Program-made: the position numbers and the translations under genes
Notes under the pieces: generated by a model
Told to the model about the DNA's origin: nothing
The model's database searches: none
The model's input: the letters and a program-made list of their open reading frames with translations, nothing else
DNA from: Pseudomonadota bacterium
GTDB lineage: Bacteria; Pseudomonadota; Alphaproteobacteria; Rhizobiales; Beijerinckiaceae
Assembly: GCA_023423995.1 (NCBI GenBank)
Contig: JAFAEL010000002.1
Location: 1-14,186 of the forward strand
Reading direction: 5' to 3'
DNA length: 14,186 bases
Shown here: positions 7,608-14,186 of the stretch, piece by piece
Layout: each line of letters starts with the position of its first letter
Position numbering within the stretch: the first letter of the stretch is position 1

Positions 7608-8265
7608 GGGAAGGCGCTCCGTTCGCGCCGCGATCTATCACATAGGCCGCATCGAACAGCGTGCGGGCGTGATTCACGTCCGATTGGGAGATGACGACCG
7701 TGAGGTCCGTCCCGCGCAGCCCGAAGATCAGTTCGGACAGCCGCTGCGACAGCGCGGGCGCGACGCCTTCGAACGGCTCGTCGAGCAGGAGGAGCCGCGT
7801 TCCCACGGCCAGCGCACGGCCGAGCGCTACCAGCTTCTGCTGCCCCCCGGAGAGGAGCAGCGCCTTCCTGTCCCGCATCTCGGCGAGTTCGGGCATCAGC
7901 CGGTAGACCAGCGCGAGGCGCTCGTCCCGCCGCAGCGTCTTCGACACCCAGACGGGAAGGAGGATGTTCTCCTCCACGGTCAGCTCCGGCACGAGTTGCC
8001 GGTCCTCCGGCATGTAGCCGATCCCGAGCGGCGCGCGCGCATGCGCCGGGAGCCCGGCGAGGTCCCGGCCATCGACGCTGATCCGGCCGCGCTCCGGCCG
8101 CAAGTGGCCCATCACGGTCCGCATCAGGGTCGTCTTGCCGGCCCCGTTGCGGCCGATGAGGCCGACCATGCGGCCGGGCTCGACGCTGAGCGAGAAGCCG
8201 CGCAGAGCCTGCATCGACTGGATCGTGACGTGGACGTCCTCGATGGCGAGAAAGGTCTGGCTCAT
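7594..8265 (-). CDS. livF: branched-chain amino acid-type ABC transporter ATPase (LivF-like)
   Basis: One of two ATPases powering the importer, on the cytoplasmic face of the membrane. The 223-residue protein has Walker A GRNGAGKTT (38-46), the Q-loop region around MPEDRQLVPEL (85-95), a standard signature LSGGQ (138-142) and Walker B LLLLDEP (158-164). The H-loop position reads VISQSD, without histidine; LivF proteins commonly carry VEQN there, so this is unusual only in detail. It starts with the ATGA overlap on the LivG-like gene, and its end overlaps the ligase start. The symbol denotes family membership; leucine need not be the substrate. Confidence 0.92.
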   Translation of the reverse strand: MSQTFLAIEDVHVTIQSMQALRGFSLSVEPGRMVGLIGRNGAGKTTLMRTVMGHLRPERGRISVDGRDLAGLPAHARAPLGIGYMPEDRQLVPELTVEENILLPVWVSKTLRRDERLALVYRLMPELAEMRDRKALLLSGGQQKLVALGRALAVGTRLLLLDEPFEGVAPALSQRLSELIFGLRGTDLTVVISQSDVNHARTLFDAAYVIDRGANGAPSHGSA

Positions 8266-9017
8266 GCGGCCGGCTCGCCCGTCACGTAGCGGCGGACCTC
8301 GGGGTCGCGCAGCACCTCGGCCGGGGCGCCGTCCGCGATGACGCGCCCGGCATAGAAGGCGACCACCCGCTCCGAATAGGCGCGCACGATGTCCATGTCG
8401 TGCTCCACGAACAGGATGGTCGGGGAACCCTCGCCCGCGATCGCGAGGGCGATCCGGTCCATGGCGGGAAACTTCTCCTCCGCGCTGACGCCGGAGGTCG
8501 GCTCGTCGAGGAGCAGCAGCCGAGGGCGGCGGGCGAGCGCCATGGCGATGTCGAGGAGCTTGCGAACCCCGCCGGGCAGTTCGGCGACGGGCCGCTCGGC
8601 ATAGGCGGCGAGGCCGAAGCGGCCTAGGAGGTCGCGCGCCTTATCCTCGCGCCCCTCCTCGCCAGGGCGGCGCCAGAAGGAGAGCGCCCCGTCCTCCGCG
8701 GACGCGCAGGCGACCAGCATGTTTTCGCGGGCAGTCAGTTCCACGCAGAGCTGCGGGATCTGGAAGGAGCGGCAGATGCCGCGCCGCGCGACCTCGCGCG
8801 GGGAGAGCCCGGCGACGCTCTCGCCTTCGAGCAGGATCTCGCCGGCATCCGGCCGGAGATAGCCCGTGACCATGTTCACGAAGGTCGTCTTGCCGGCGCC
8901 GTTCGCGCCGATGAGGCTCACCCGCTGGCCGGCCGGCACCTCGAGGTCGATGGTGGATGCCGCGACCACGGCGCCGAAGCGCTTGTCGAGCCCGCGGGCG
9001 GACAGGACCGGTGTCAT
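8262..9017 (-). CDS. livG: branched-chain amino acid-type ABC transporter ATPase (LivG-like)
   Basis: Second ATPase of the importer, 251 residues. Walker A is GANGAGKTT (37-45), Walker B LLLLDEP (167-173) and the H-loop VEHD has His206. The signature is LPGGV (147-151) rather than LSGGQ, within ELPGGVRKLLDIAMAL; this form recurs in one LivG subgroup and is not evidence of inactivity. The C-terminal region VIADGAPAEVLRDPEVRRYV is the usual LivG tail. The start at 9017 was chosen because it overlaps the LivM-like stop by ATGA and begins MTPVLSARGLDKRFG; longer in-frame readings run through livM in the wrong frame. Confidence 0.93.
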   Translation of the reverse strand: MTPVLSARGLDKRFGAVVAASTIDLEVPAGQRVSLIGANGAGKTTFVNMVTGYLRPDAGEILLEGESVAGLSPREVARRGICRSFQIPQLCVELTARENMLVACASAEDGALSFWRRPGEEGREDKARDLLGRFGLAAYAERPVAELPGGVRKLLDIAMALARRPRLLLLDEPTSGVSAEEKFPAMDRIALAIAGEGSPTILFVEHDMDIVRAYSERVVAFYAGRVIADGAPAEVLRDPEVRRYVTGEPAA

Positions 9018-10000
9018 TCGGCCGGGCTCCGCCTGGCGGCGAGCGGATCGGCCGGTGCGGGCGAGCGCTCCTTCCTGCGCCGCGTCCAGAGCGAGCCGAT
9101 GCCGTTCGGCAGGAACAGGATCACCGCGAGCAGGAAGATGCCGAGCGCCATCTGCCAGGTATTGGGGAAGTAGAGATTGGAGAAGGACCGCACGAGCTCC
9201 AGCAGCAGCGAGGCCACATAGATCGCCGGCACGCTGGACGGCCCGGCGAGGATCGCCACGAAGACGAACTCGCCCGATTGCGTCCAGTACGCGAAGGTGG
9301 GCTCGATATGGCCGAGGGCGATCACGGTCAGCGCGCCGCCGACGCCGCCGAGCACCCCGGCGAGCGTGAAGTTCGTCGCCATCACGGCGCGTGCGTTGGT
9401 GCCGAGATACTCGACCCTGAGCCCGTTCGCCTGGATGGCCTGGGTAACGAGGCCGCGGACGGAGCCGATCAGCACCGCCACCAGGCATGACGCGATCCCG
9501 GTCACGGCGAGCGTGAAGGCGTAGAGCACGTATTCCCCCCGCGCTCCGTCCATGCGCATGCCAAGCACCGAGGGTCGGGACATGTTGAAGCCGTCCGAGC
9601 CGCCGAGCGCCGTCCACTTCACCAGGATGCCGTAGAGCACCATGGAGAGGGCGAGCGTGAGCATGCCGAAGAAGATGCCGCTGTAGCGGGCGAGCAGCGG
9701 CGCCACGGCGGCGGCCACCAGGCCCGCGCTCGCTCCGCCGAGCAGCGTCAGGAGCAGCGCGTCGCCGATCCCGAGGCGCGTTGCGGCGAGCGCTGCCGCA
9801 TAGCCGCCGATGGCGAAGGGAAGTCCCTGCCCGAAGGACACGACGCCCCCTCGCATCAGCAGCAGGATGCCGAGCGACACGAGGCCGTGCGAGGCCGTGA
9901 TCGTGCCCAGGAACAGCAGCCAGTTCGGCAGCACCAGCCCCAGCAGGATCAGGCCCAGGGTCCCGCCCGCACCGCCGAGGATCAGGAGGTCGCGCCGCAT
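9014..10000 (-). CDS. livM: branched-chain amino acid-type ABC permease (LivM-like)
   Basis: Inner-membrane permease of 328 residues with many hydrophobic segments from residue 5 onward (LLILGGAGGTLGLILLGLVL and others). It has the family pattern around VRGLVTQAIQANGLRVEYLG, followed by ATNFTLAGVLGGVGGAL, the cytoplasmic coupling region and next helix typical of LivM. The C-terminus is a positively charged tail (RRRKERS). The start at 10000 gives the TGATG junction with the LivH-like stop; the longer upstream reading is livH out of frame. It pairs with LivH to form the membrane channel. Confidence 0.93.
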   Translation of the reverse strand: MRRDLLILGGAGGTLGLILLGLVLPNWLLFLGTITASHGLVSLGILLLMRGGVVSFGQGLPFAIGGYAAALAATRLGIGDALLLTLLGGASAGLVAAAVAPLLARYSGIFFGMLTLALSMVLYGILVKWTALGGSDGFNMSRPSVLGMRMDGARGEYVLYAFTLAVTGIASCLVAVLIGSVRGLVTQAIQANGLRVEYLGTNARAVMATNFTLAGVLGGVGGALTVIALGHIEPTFAYWTQSGEFVFVAILAGPSSVPAIYVASLLLELVRSFSNLYFPNTWQMALGIFLLAVILFLPNGIGSLWTRRRKERSPAPADPLAARRSPAE

Positions 10001-10896
10001 CAGATCTTCCGCGCGACTGCGCGCTGGAACAGGCCCTCGGGCCTCCAGACCAGGACGGCCGCCATCACGAGGTAGATGGAGAACAGCTCGGCCTCGGGGA
10101 GAAGATGGACGGAGGTGGCGCGCGCCAGTCCGACCACGAGCGCCCCGATGGCCGCGCCCTCGATCGAGCCGAGGCCGCCGATGATGATGACCGCGAAGCT
10201 GGCGATGATCACGCCGACGGATATGCCCGGCTGGACGGAGATGAGCGGCGCCGTGAAGGCGCCGCCGAGCGCCGCCAGGAACACGCCGATCGTGAAGGCG
10301 ACCCAATGGACGCGGCCGATATTCACGCCCATCCCGGCGCTCATCTCGGGATTGTGGATGACGGCCAGCACGATCTTGCCCGAAACCGTGCGGTTCAGGC
10401 CGAACCAGACCGCGACGCCGCAGATCGCCGCAAGGCCGATCAGGGCGATATCGTAGCCGACATAGAAGAGCGGCCCGATGGCGATGTTGCCGAAGAGCCC
10501 ATAGGGCTCGGTGACGTAGTAGGGGTTCGCACCCCAGACGAGCTTCGTCGCATCCTCCAGGACGAGGAAGAGCGCGTAGGTCACCAGGAGCAGCACGACC
10601 TCGTCACGGCCGTAGAACAGCCGCAGGAGACCGCGCTCGAGCAGCGGCGCCAGCACGATGGCGACCAGGACGGCCGCCAGGAGAAGCGCCAGCAGCGACC
10701 AGGCGCCGCCGAAACCCCAGGCGGCCGCCCAGCCCACTGCACTCGCCGCCACGTAGGCGCCGATGGCGTAGAGGCTGCCATGCGCGATGTTGAGGATCTT
10801 CAGCACGCCGAAGATCAGCGTGAGCCCCAGCGCGACGACGAAGAGCCATGAGGCATAGATCAGGCCGTCCATCAGGATGGTCAGGAACAGGCCCAC
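10000..10896 (-). CDS. livH: branched-chain amino acid-type ABC permease (LivH-like)
   Basis: Inner-membrane permease of 298 residues, almost entirely hydrophobic. The N-terminal FLTILMDGLIYASWLFVVALGLTLIFGVLKILNIAHGS contains the family hallmark 'G-x-N-x-AHG' style loop (GVLKILNIAHGSLYAIGAY). GGLGSIEGAAIGALVVGLA near the C-terminus is the second conserved block. It starts with GTG at 10896, preceded by GAGG 6 nt away. The gap from the binding-protein gene is 43 bp with no terminator seen, so they share a transcript. The stop shares one base with the LivM-like start (TGATG). Confidence 0.93.
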   Translation of the reverse strand: MGLFLTILMDGLIYASWLFVVALGLTLIFGVLKILNIAHGSLYAIGAYVAASAVGWAAAWGFGGAWSLLALLLAAVLVAIVLAPLLERGLLRLFYGRDEVVLLLVTYALFLVLEDATKLVWGANPYYVTEPYGLFGNIAIGPLFYVGYDIALIGLAAICGVAVWFGLNRTVSGKIVLAVIHNPEMSAGMGVNIGRVHWVAFTIGVFLAALGGAFTAPLISVQPGISVGVIIASFAVIIIGGLGSIEGAAIGALVVGLARATSVHLLPEAELFSIYLVMAAVLVWRPEGLFQRAVARKI

Positions 10897-10939
10897 GCGC
10901 CGCCTCGTCTACGCCCTCGCAGTGTGTGGCTGCGGCGGC

Positions 10940-12268
10940 TCAGCTGCCGCCGTCGCACTTGGCGCCCGGGAACCCCGCCTTGATCCAGTCCAGGCTCTTC
11001 ATGTTGGCGGGCGGATTCACGCATTCGGCCGGGAAGCGCTGGATGTCCTCGATAACGACCATCTTCTGGGCCGGATCCCAGCGCGTCTTGCCGATGGCCA
11101 TGGTCTGGATCGCCTGGTGGCCGTTGCCGTTCTTCATCTGAATGAGGCCGCCGGGCGTCTCCCATTCCAGGTATTCGAGTGCGGCCGAGAGCTCTTCCGG
11201 CGACGGCTTCTTGCCGCCATTGGCCGCCATCGCCTTCTCCACGGCGGCCTTCAGGCCGAGGAGGCCCTGGACCATCCGGTAGGAGGCCTGGACCGGATAG
11301 GTCCCGTTCTGGGCCTTCTTATAGCCCTCGAAGAACCAGTCGTTCAGGGCCGATTTCGGCGACATGAGCCCATAGGAGCCGCGCGCGCCGATGATGGCGC
11401 CGTTCGGCATCTTCTCCCCGAGCGGCTGCAGGACGTGGTCGGCGGCGCTGAAGACCGGCGTCGCCTTCTGATACAGGCCTCGCGGCGCCGATTGCAGGAT
11501 GAAGGCCTGGAGATCGCCGCCCCAGAGGGACGAGTAGATCATGTCCGCATTGGTGCGGGCGAGCGCCGAGACCTCCGTCCCGTACTGCCCCGCGCCGAAT
11601 TTCGGCAGGAGGTCGGAGACTGGCTTCGCGTTCGGATAGAGCTGCGCCATCGCGGCGACGAAATCCGACCGGGAATCGTGGCCCCAGGCATAGTCCTGGT
11701 TGATCATGGCGAAGGAATCCGCCTTCACGTTCCGCGACTTCAGGTACCGCGTCAGCGCGACGTTATCCTGCGTCGCGTGGGCGGCGGTGCGGAAGACGTA
11801 CTTGTAGGAGGCGTCCTCGAAGATGCGGGGCGTGCCGCAATCGAAGAGGATGAGGAATTTCTTGAGCTCTTCTGCGACCGGCGCGACGGCGAGGCAGTCG
11901 CCTGATCCGATATAGCCGAGGACGGCGTCGACATTCTCGCGCTGGTAGAGATTGCGCAGTTCCTGGACCTGCTTGGTCGCGCCGCCGTTCTCGTCGATGA
12001 TGACGGGCTCGATCTTCAGCCCGCCGAAGCCCACCTTGTCATAGGGCGCGGGCGCGGTGCCCTTGTTCAACTGCTCGATCAGGAAGTCCGCGCCCTGCTT
12101 CGCCGGGATGCCAAAACTCTCCGCGGCCTGGCCGGACAGGAAGGTGACGATCCCGAGCTTGAAGGTCTCCTGGGCGTTGGCCGCGCCGCCGGACCACAGG
12201 CCCGCCGTGACTGCCGTTGCGGCGAGCGCACAACGCCACCGTCCCTGCCTCGTCGAAACGCGGGTCAT
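10940..12268 (-). CDS. livK: periplasmic substrate-binding protein of Liv-type ABC importer
   Basis: Type I periplasmic binding protein (Peripla_BP_6 family), 442 residues, which captures the ligand and delivers it to LivHM. A Sec signal peptide is clear: basic n-region (TRQGRWR), hydrophobic core (ALAATAVTAGLW) and cleavage likely after ANA at residue 32. The mature protein begins QETFKLGIVTFLSGQAAESFG, the typical opening strand and ligand loop. GDCLAVAPVAEELKKFLILFDCGTP contains a cysteine pair that may form a disulfide. It is longer than LivK/LivJ (about 370) and resembles the subfamily linked to aromatic or organic acids, though I cannot name the ligand. A strong GGGAGGA (12275-12281) sits 6 nt before the ATG, fitting high expression of the first gene of the operon. 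Confidence 0.92.
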   Translation of the reverse strand: MTRVSTRQGRWRCALAATAVTAGLWSGGAANAQETFKLGIVTFLSGQAAESFGIPAKQGADFLIEQLNKGTAPAPYDKVGFGGLKIEPVIIDENGGATKQVQELRNLYQRENVDAVLGYIGSGDCLAVAPVAEELKKFLILFDCGTPRIFEDASYKYVFRTAAHATQDNVALTRYLKSRNVKADSFAMINQDYAWGHDSRSDFVAAMAQLYPNAKPVSDLLPKFGAGQYGTEVSALARTNADMIYSSLWGGDLQAFILQSAPRGLYQKATPVFSAADHVLQPLGEKMPNGAIIGARGSYGLMSPKSALNDWFFEGYKKAQNGTYPVQASYRMVQGLLGLKAAVEKAMAANGGKKPSPEELSAALEYLEWETPGGLIQMKNGNGHQAIQTMAIGKTRWDPAQKMVVIEDIQRFPAECVNPPANMKSLDWIKAGFPGAKCDGGS

Positions 12269-12293
12269 TCCGTATCCTCCCTGGATCGTTCAG

Positions 12294-12350
12294 AGACGCG
12301 TCTGCGCGCGGCTTTGGGGCAGTCTGTCCGTAGTCGCGTCACCGCGTCAA
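12294..12350 (-). promoter_or_regulatory. livK upstream region: candidate promoter and palindrome
   Basis: On the minus strand TTGACG (12350-12345) could be a -35 box. It is part of two tandem TGACGCG copies (12349-12343 and 12341-12335). No convincing -10 is seen at 17 bp (ACAGAC). A perfect 10-bp palindrome, AGACGCGTCT, lies at 12294-12303, 26 bp before the livK start, where a repressor site would overlap the early transcribed region. The rest of the gap 12269-12462 shows nothing more. Tentative. Confidence 0.3.
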
Positions 12351-12462
12351 CGAGAAAGCCACCTCGGCCGGGGCTCTCCAACGGAGGCTTCGCGCGGGAC
12401 GAGGCGGGCGTTCCGCCACTCGGAACCAAGCTGCTCCCGGCACACCGAACGGCCCGCCGACG

Positions 12463-13293
12463 CTAGCCCGCGAGATCGAGACAGGCCGAGGGGTATCCCG
12501 GATTCCGGTCCGGCAGGTGACGTTTGCCGCTTCCCAGCAGGTAGGCTTCGGGGGTGGCTTCGAGGCAGGTTTGGACGAAGCCGCGCTTCGTCCCCGGCAG
12601 CAGCGCGAGCGCCCACAAGTCGTAGTGCTGCCCGTGGCCGATCCTGATTTCGGAGAACCCACTGGCCGCCAGGAGGCGCATCAGACGCTCGGCCGTGAAG
12701 CCGGTGCGATGCGCCATGGAGAACCTGCCTCCGGCAATCGACGCGGAATGGCCAAACAGCATGTCGAGAGGCGTGATCGGACCTGCCGGTGACATGTACG
12801 CCGTCTTCCGGAGACCACCCCGTCCGATCAGCTCGGCGATGGCCGCGAGATCGGGGCAGGTTACGAGTGCGAAGCCTTCGGGCCGCAGCACGCGCGCCAT
12901 ATCACGCAGGACGTGCGGAACCTCGTGCGCGTACAGGTGCTCGATCGCATGCGAAGACCAGACCGCATCGAAGCTCGAGCCAGCGGCCCGGGAGAGCACG
13001 TCCAGGCTGGCCGGAATGCCCGTGTCCGGCGGGGCTTGGATATCCACTCGGATCTCCCGCCACGCGGGACCGCGGAACGCCTGGTGCAGTTCGATATCCG
13101 CCCGCGGACCGCAGCCGACATTGAGCACCCGCGATTCACGACGGAATGCAGGCGCTCCTTTTCGGAGCGGCGCCCTCGTGCCGCCATTTCTCCTGGCCCG
13201 CGGCAATCGTTCGAGGTTTCGGGCGACCTCAGTAGCGGGACGGTATTCGGGCGCCCGGGCGGGCTCCGCGCGGATCAAGTCGTCGAGAGCCAT
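12463..13293 (-). CDS. class I SAM-dependent methyltransferase, target unknown
   Basis: Cytoplasmic protein of 276 residues with the Rossmann methyltransferase core. Motif I is VLNVGCGPR (56-64), the acidic residue after strand 2 is Asp84 (VDIQAPP), then comes SFDAVWSSHAIEHL (107-120) and VLRPEGFALVTCPDL (135-149). It falls in the large group of 'predicted SAM-dependent methyltransferases' whose acceptors are mostly unknown; no tRNA-, quinone- or DNA-specific motif is evident. The N-terminal 50 residues are Arg-rich and poorly conserved in appearance, so the true start could lie downstream; the ATG at 13293 has a G-rich stretch just upstream. It is unlikely to belong to the importer operon because 194 bp and a probable promoter separate them. 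Paired palindromes lie upstream. Confidence 0.85.
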   Translation of the reverse strand: MALDDLIRAEPARAPEYRPATEVARNLERLPRARRNGGTRAPLRKGAPAFRRESRVLNVGCGPRADIELHQAFRGPAWREIRVDIQAPPDTGIPASLDVLSRAAGSSFDAVWSSHAIEHLYAHEVPHVLRDMARVLRPEGFALVTCPDLAAIAELIGRGGLRKTAYMSPAGPITPLDMLFGHSASIAGGRFSMAHRTGFTAERLMRLLAASGFSEIRIGHGQHYDLWALALLPGTKRGFVQTCLEATPEAYLLGSGKRHLPDRNPGYPSACLDLAG

Positions 13294-13333
13294 TACGCCA
13301 CCCCCGAGCTTCGGCTTGGGAGCCGGGACCTAG

Positions 13334-13375
13334 CGCTGATCAGCGGCTCTCAAGTCTCTTACTGATCTTCAGTAA
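13334..13375. promoter_or_regulatory. paired palindromes upstream of the methyltransferase
   Basis: CGCTGATCAGCG (13334-13345) is a perfect 12-bp palindrome. TTACTGA-tct-TCAGTAA (13359-13375) is a perfect 7-bp inverted repeat. Both contain CTGATC, and their centres are about 28 bp apart, 46 and 74 bp upstream of the methyltransferase start. The pairing of related dyads suggests an operator for a dimeric regulator; no regulator gene is next to it. Confidence 0.4.
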
Positions 13376-13579
13376 ATCCAGCGAAAAGAGGCGGCGCATC
13401 CTCAATTTGAAGCATACGGACCAAGTTGCATATATTCGATGGATTGAGCTCAAGAATTAAGCCGACGAGCATGAGCTCTATACAACCTTGAATATGCAGC
13501 TGACTAACTTGGCAACCATAGATAATGGATCCGCGCCCGGTTCGGGCGAACGGTCATCCGCTCTCTCCCTCACAAACAC
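13376..13579. other. AT-richer intergenic region with further palindromes
   Basis: Hand count gives about 44% GC for 13381-13530, well below the flanking genes. It holds a 10-bp palindrome TTGAGCTCAA (13444-13453), a second GAGCTC (13473-13478) and TATATT at 13431-13436. A GC stem CGCCCG-gtt-CGGGCG (13534-13548) has no T run and might end the kef transcript. Promoter activity towards the methyltransferase is likely, but no clear -35/-10 pair could be fixed. No credible gene is seen here. Confidence 0.5.
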
Positions 13580-14186
13580 CTACACCCGCGCTTTCACATC
13601 CGCTGCGGCGGAAGCCGGGGCCGAGGCGGCAACCCCGCGCTCCTGGTCGGCCTCGAAGATCCGGGTCAGTTCGGTGGCGGCATCGCGGGAGTTCTGAATG
13701 ACCTGCTGCTCGTCGTCATAGAACGGATGGGTCGCGATCAATGCCGCCTCGTCATGCTGGCGGAAGATGTCGACCGCCCGTCGAGCCTCGGCGGGATTTT
13801 CTCCGAGCGCGACGAGGATTTCCTCGGTGAGACGCAGGCTCGAATGGAAGGTCTCGCGTACGAAGGTCTCGACGCCCCGATCGATCAGCAGATGCGCGTG
13901 GCGACGATTGCGCGCGCGGCTGATGATCTCGAGATTGGGGAAGTTACGCCGAGCGACATCGACAAGCTCGAGGTTCTCCTCGATTTCCGGGATGCAGTTC
14001 ACCAGAAGTCGCGCCTGTTCGGCACCGGCGGCTCTCAGCACGTCCGGCCGAGTGGGATCACCGAAATAGACCTTGCTGCCAAAGCGGCGGAGCACCTCGA
14101 TCTGCTCGGAATTCTTCTCCAGGGCCACGAAATTGATTCCGCGCATCCGGAGCACGCGGCCGACGATCTGGCCCATGCGGCCGAAG
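13580..14186 (-). CDS. KefB/KefC-type K+/H+ antiporter, C-terminal RCK part (partial)
   Basis: Only the last 201 residues are in the window; the gene runs off the right edge. The visible N-terminal residues FGRMGQIVGRVL are part of the GxGxxG nucleotide-binding loop of a TrkA-N/RCK domain. They are followed by the acidic strand end VALEKNSEQ and VYFGDPTRPDVLRAAGAEQARLLV, the standard regulatory domain of KefB/KefC-type glutathione-gated potassium efflux antiporters. The next block, EIISRARNRRHAHLLIDRGVETFVRETFHSSLRLTEEIL, matches the region after the Rossmann fold. The membrane antiporter domain, expected upstream, lies outside. The C-terminal 25 residues are Ala-rich and probably disordered. 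KefB and KefC cannot be told apart from this part. Confidence 0.9.
   Translation of the reverse strand, partial: FGRMGQIVGRVLRMRGINFVALEKNSEQIEVLRRFGSKVYFGDPTRPDVLRAAGAEQARLLVNCIPEIEENLELVDVARRNFPNLEIISRARNRRHAHLLIDRGVETFVRETFHSSLRLTEEILVALGENPAEARRAVDIFRQHDEAALIATHPFYDDEQQVIQNSRDAATELTRIFEADQERGVAASAPASAAADVKARV

Noticed and set aside
6165..7694. 509-codon plus-strand open frame opposite the acyl-CoA ligase
   Set aside because: Shadow of the ligase gene; low-complexity Arg/His/Ala composition and no Shine-Dalgarno.
12269..12462. Possible small gene between livK and the methyltransferase
   Set aside because: Short frames here mostly extend into livK or methyltransferase antisense; none has a ribosome binding site plus a plausible product.
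13488..13697. 69-codon plus-strand open frame starting in the AT-rich gap
   Set aside because: Its 3' two-thirds are antisense to the kef-type gene, there is no Shine-Dalgarno, and the Ser/Ala-rich product has no features.
1..14186. CRISPR arrays, tRNA/rRNA genes, insertion sequences, attachment sites
   Set aside because: No regularly spaced repeats, no cloverleaf-like sequence, no transposase or integrase motifs, and no terminal repeats with target duplications were found by eye on either strand.

Overview
The window looks like chromosomal DNA from a high-GC alphaproteobacterium, most likely order Hyphomicrobiales. The basis is the very GC-rich codon use, a eukaryotic-type (class II) glutamine synthetase of the form common in that order, ATGA-type gene overlaps, and a periplasmic-type molybdenum aldehyde oxidoreductase. 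I cannot fix the genus by reading alone. I see no rRNA, tRNA, CRISPR array, insertion sequence or phage gene.

Left part (1-1825, plus strand): glnII, a type II glutamine synthetase, lies behind a near-consensus sigma-54 (-24/-12) promoter and is followed by a strong GC hairpin terminator. After it comes a small 119-residue protein of unknown function with a probable Cro-like helix-turn-helix.

Central part (1894-12268, all minus strand): two adjacent gene sets read in the same direction. The upstream set is a five-gene branched-chain-amino-acid-type ABC importer (binding protein, two permeases, two ATPases). It runs directly, with overlaps, into an AMP-forming acyl-CoA ligase. The downstream set, after a gap of about 280 bp, is a three-gene molybdenum hydroxylase closely resembling E. 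coli PaoABC: a Tat-exported 2Fe-2S subunit, an FAD subunit with an extra four-cysteine cluster motif, and a molybdopterin subunit. Together they suggest a route in which a (probably aromatic) aldehyde is oxidised to its acid in the periplasm, the acid is imported by the ABC system, and the ligase activates it to a CoA thioester. This route is inferred from gene content and order; the substrate is unknown.

Right part (12463-14186, minus strand): a class I SAM-dependent methyltransferase of unknown target, then a conspicuously AT-richer intergenic stretch (about 44% GC over 13381-13530 by hand count) with several palindromes. Last is the C-terminal RCK/TrkA-N part of a KefB/KefC-type potassium/proton antiporter, cut by the window edge.

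Most of the window is recognisable metabolism and transport. The points most worth checking are the oxidise-import-activate cluster, the sigma-54 promoter of glnII, the paired palindromes upstream of the methyltransferase, the repeats upstream of paoA, and the small unknown protein next to glnII.
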